Part shown: piece by piece, positions 4,042 to 6,018 of the stretch
Position numbering within the stretch: the stretch's first letter is position 1
Layout: each line of letters opens with the position of its first letter
NCBI GenBank assembly: GCA_014804185.1
Contig: JAAVAG010000061.1
Location: 1 to 6,018 of the forward strand
Length of the DNA stretch: 6,018 nucleotides
Reading direction: 5' to 3'
Origin: Lachnospiraceae bacterium
GTDB taxonomy: Bacteria; Bacillota; Clostridia; Lachnospirales; Lachnospiraceae
Program-made: the position numbers and the translations under genes
The notes under the pieces: generated by a model
The model's database searches: none
Told to the model about the DNA's origin: nothing
What the model saw: the letters and a program-made list of their open reading frames with translations, nothing else

Positions 4042-6018
4042 ACTCTGTTTCTCCCGTTCTGATATGACATTGCAATTTGCTCAGGAGTAATGGGCAGTTC
4101 CCTGTGCCAGACTCCTGTGGCCCGATAGATCGCATGTGCAATCGCCGGTGCGGGAGTATTGATGACAATTTCGCCGATGGATTTTGCTCCAAAGGGGCCT
4201 GTCGGCTCATAACTGTGCTCAAACTCCACTTTCAGCCTGCCCATATCCAGACGGGTTGGCAGTTTATACTGCAGAAAAGAGGATTCAATCGGACATCCCC
4301 TGTGGTCATAGCGCACATCCTCAAAAAGGGTATGCCCAATCCCCTGCACAATGCCTCCCTCCGCCTGAATCCGCGCAAGGGCGGGGTTGATGGGAATGCC
4401 GCAGTCCACAACAGCCATATAATCCAGAACGGTAACCTGTCCTGTCATTTTATCCAGTTCGATCTCTGCCATGCCGACCATGAAAGGCGGCGGGGATACC
4501 GGAGAGGAATGGGTGGCAGTTGCCTCCGCAGTCTGTGTACTGAACATCTGTGTTCTGTATGCAATATCCGTCAGACTGACGGTCTGGTCAGTCTGAATAC
4601 GACGGACTCTTGTACTCTCAAAAACCACCTCTTCCGCCTGACATTCCAGCATTTCGGCGGCAATGGAACAGATCTTTTTCTTCAGGTCAGTGCATGCCTT
4701 TTCAACAGCCTTGCCTGTAATATAAGTAGTAGAAGAAGCATAGGAACCGGAGTCATAGGGGGAAGCATCAGTATCAGCGCCGAAAACGGCCACATCATCC
4801 ACATCACATTCCATACACTCGGCAACCATCTGGGCCAGAATGGTATCGCAGCCGGTTCCCATATCTGCAGCTCCGATCAGCAGATTGTAGGTGCCGTCCT
4901 CACTGAGTCTGACAGTCGCGGAACCCACATCGACATTGGAGATTCCGGATCCCTGCATAGCCATGGCGACGCCCGCCGCACGGATCTTTCCATTTCCCAT
5001 ATCACGGACGGGATACTTCTCCTCCCAACGAAACATTTTTCTGCAGTGTTCCATACAGCGGTCAAGCGCACATGCATTGGCTGTTTCGCCATAGTAAGCG
5101 GGCATATGCATCCCCTCTCTGACCATATTCTGATCCCGAAGCGCTGTCGGATCCATCCCCAGTTTTTCCGCCAGTTCATTGACAACTGACTCCACGGCAA
5201 AAATCCCCTGCGTAGCGCCATAACCGCGGTATGCGCCCGCAGCCATGGTATTGGTATAAACCACATCATAACGGAATCTGTAAGCTTCCAGTCCGCCTGT
5301 ATACAAAGGAATGGACTTCTGCCCGGACAGTCCCACCGTGGTGGGGCCGTGCTCTCCATATGCCCCGGAGTTGGACAATGTATACAAATCCAGAGCGCGG
5401 ATTCGTCCGTCTTTATCTGCTCCCATCCGCACCCGAATCTCCATCTCATGCCGGGGAGACCCGGCAATCTGAGTTTCCTCCCGAGTATAGATCAGTTTGG
5501 CGGCCCGTCCGGTTTTCAGCGTGACAAAAGCAGGATAAACCTCGCTGACAGCGGTCTGCTTGGCGCCAAACCCGCCGCCGATCCGGGGTTTTTCCACACG
5601 GATCCTGCTCTTGGGAATCCCCAGCGCCCTGGAAAGAATACGGCGGCAGTGAAAAACAATCTGGGTAGATGATATCACATACAGCCGCCCATAGCGATCC
5701 AGGCTTGTGTAGGTGCGGAACGTCTCCATCATAGCCTGATTGAAGGCTTTTGTATGAAATGTGCGGTCGATCACAATATCACAACCGTCTATCACGGCGT
5801 CCACATCGCCGTCTGCCTCCGTCCCGCTGGCGACCAGATTCCGCCTGTTTGTGCCGCCCACCTCGCAGGGCGGATACCAATCCTCCTCTGGGTGGACAAG
5901 AACGGGGTTGTCCTTGGCCTTCCGAAAATCCAGAACCGGTTCCAGCACTTCATACTCCACCTTGATCAGATGCATCGCCTTATATGCCGCTTTTTCTGTT
6001 TCCGCAGCAATTATGGCA
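4038..6018 (-). CDS. Xanthine dehydrogenase/aldehyde oxidase family molybdopterin-binding (large) subunit, 5' end outside the window
   Basis: Catalytic subunit of a molybdenum hydroxylase, a class of cytoplasmic enzymes that hydroxylate purines, other heterocycles or aldehydes with oxygen from water, passing electrons to iron-sulfur and FAD subunits. The frame is open to the right edge: 659 codons are visible, and the internal ATG at 5975 is not the start because family-like sequence (AIIAAETEKAAYKA) precedes it. Families of this type usually run to about 750-780 residues, so about 100 N-terminal residues are missing. Numbered from that ATG: STQ (103-105), GGGFGAK (133-139), GAYRGYG (247-253), DMGTGCDT (371-378), SPYDSGSYASS (405-415) and EPTGPFGAKSIGE (590-602), all cofactor-site motifs. 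Glu602 (bases 4170-4172) matches the catalytic base of the family. Substrate is undetermined; a purine is likeliest from the overall clostridial XdhA-like sequence, but RGYG has Tyr where animal xanthine oxidase has Phe. The gene ends in TGA that shares four bases with the lipoprotein GTG. No FAD or FeS subunit lies downstream. Confidence 0.93.
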   Translation of the reverse strand, partial: AIIAAETEKAAYKAMHLIKVEYEVLEPVLDFRKAKDNPVLVHPEEDWYPPCEVGGTNRRNLVASGTEADGDVDAVIDGCDIVIDRTFHTKAFNQAMMETFRTYTSLDRYGRLYVISSTQIVFHCRRILSRALGIPKSRIRVEKPRIGGGFGAKQTAVSEVYPAFVTLKTGRAAKLIYTREETQIAGSPRHEMEIRVRMGADKDGRIRALDLYTLSNSGAYGEHGPTTVGLSGQKSIPLYTGGLEAYRFRYDVVYTNTMAAGAYRGYGATQGIFAVESVVNELAEKLGMDPTALRDQNMVREGMHMPAYYGETANACALDRCMEHCRKMFRWEEKYPVRDMGNGKIRAAGVAMAMQGSGISNVDVGSATVRLSEDGTYNLLIGAADMGTGCDTILAQMVAECMECDVDDVAVFGADTDASPYDSGSYASSTTYITGKAVEKACTDLKKKICSIAAEMLECQAEEVVFESTRVRRIQTDQTVSLTDIAYRTQMFSTQTAEATATHSSPVSPPPFMVGMAEIELDKMTGQVTVLDYMAVVDCGIPINPALARIQAEGGIVQGIGHTLFEDVRYDHRGCPIESSFLQYKLPTRLDMGRLKVEFEHSYEPTGPFGAKSIGEIVINTPAPAIAHAIYRATGVWHRELPITPEQIAMSYQNGRNRV

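Noticed and set aside
3250..4062. Plus-strand open frame of 270 codons
   Set aside because: It is antisense to the WG-repeat lipoprotein; its Leu/Phe-rich end is just the complement of the Glu/Gln codon tract and not a real membrane segment.
4077..5189. Long plus-strand open frame of 370 codons
   Set aside because: It is antisense to the well-supported hydroxylase gene, shows no recognisable domain or ribosome site, and reads as His/Ser/Ile-rich mirror sequence.
4877..5467. Minus-strand open frame of 196 codons in another frame inside the hydroxylase gene
   Set aside because: Trp/Arg/Cys-rich out-of-frame translation of a conserved gene, with no family match.
5973..5975. ATG at 5975-5973 as the start of the hydroxylase
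   Set aside because: Upstream in-frame codons encode family-typical sequence up to the window edge and there is no ribosome site before this ATG; the gene is simply cut by the window.

Overview
This window looks like chromosomal DNA of an anaerobic Firmicute of the class Clostridia, probably a gut Lachnospiraceae-type organism. The evidence is mid-range base composition (judged by eye), strong purine-rich ribosome binding sites, a DUF6512-type membrane protein, a WG-repeat lipoprotein, and a clostridial-type molybdenum hydroxylase large subunit. The taxon is an inference. No RNA gene, CRISPR array, insertion sequence or phage gene is visible.

Layout. Positions 1-242 (minus) hold the N-terminal 80 codons of an AraC-type DNA-binding regulator that runs off the left edge. 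Positions 243-379 are a divergent regulatory region. It has a very good extended -10 promoter for the regulator, and two 9-base near-identical direct repeats in front of the plus-strand gene. Positions 380-928 (plus) encode a five-helix membrane protein of the DUF6512 type. Positions 841-6018 are filled by a minus-strand gene string. In transcription order it contains a molybdopterin-binding xanthine dehydrogenase family subunit (5' end outside the window), a 721-residue WG-repeat lipoprotein, a possible 19-codon ORF, and a 320-residue uncharacterised protein with a zinc-protease HEAQH motif. Every stretch is coding or short intergenic; no gene-free stretch exceeds 300 bases.

How the parts fit. 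The minus-strand string is tightly packed. The hydroxylase stop and the lipoprotein start share four bases (GTGA), so the lipoprotein starts at GTG and is probably translationally coupled. The protease-like gene follows after 72 bases, which may hold a 19-codon ORF ending in an ATGA overlap with the protease start. The lipoprotein and the HExxH protein could form a surface-sensor and cytoplasmic-enzyme pair, but nothing in the sequence proves this, and their link to the hydroxylase may be only co-transcription. No FAD or iron-sulfur partner of the hydroxylase lies downstream, so any partner genes must be upstream (right of 6018) or elsewhere.

The oddest spot is 841-928, where the membrane-protein gene and the HExxH gene converge and overlap tail to tail by 88 bases around a GC-rich inverted repeat. 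The membrane protein's tail departs there from what I remember of its family, which suggests a past deletion that joined two 3' ends.
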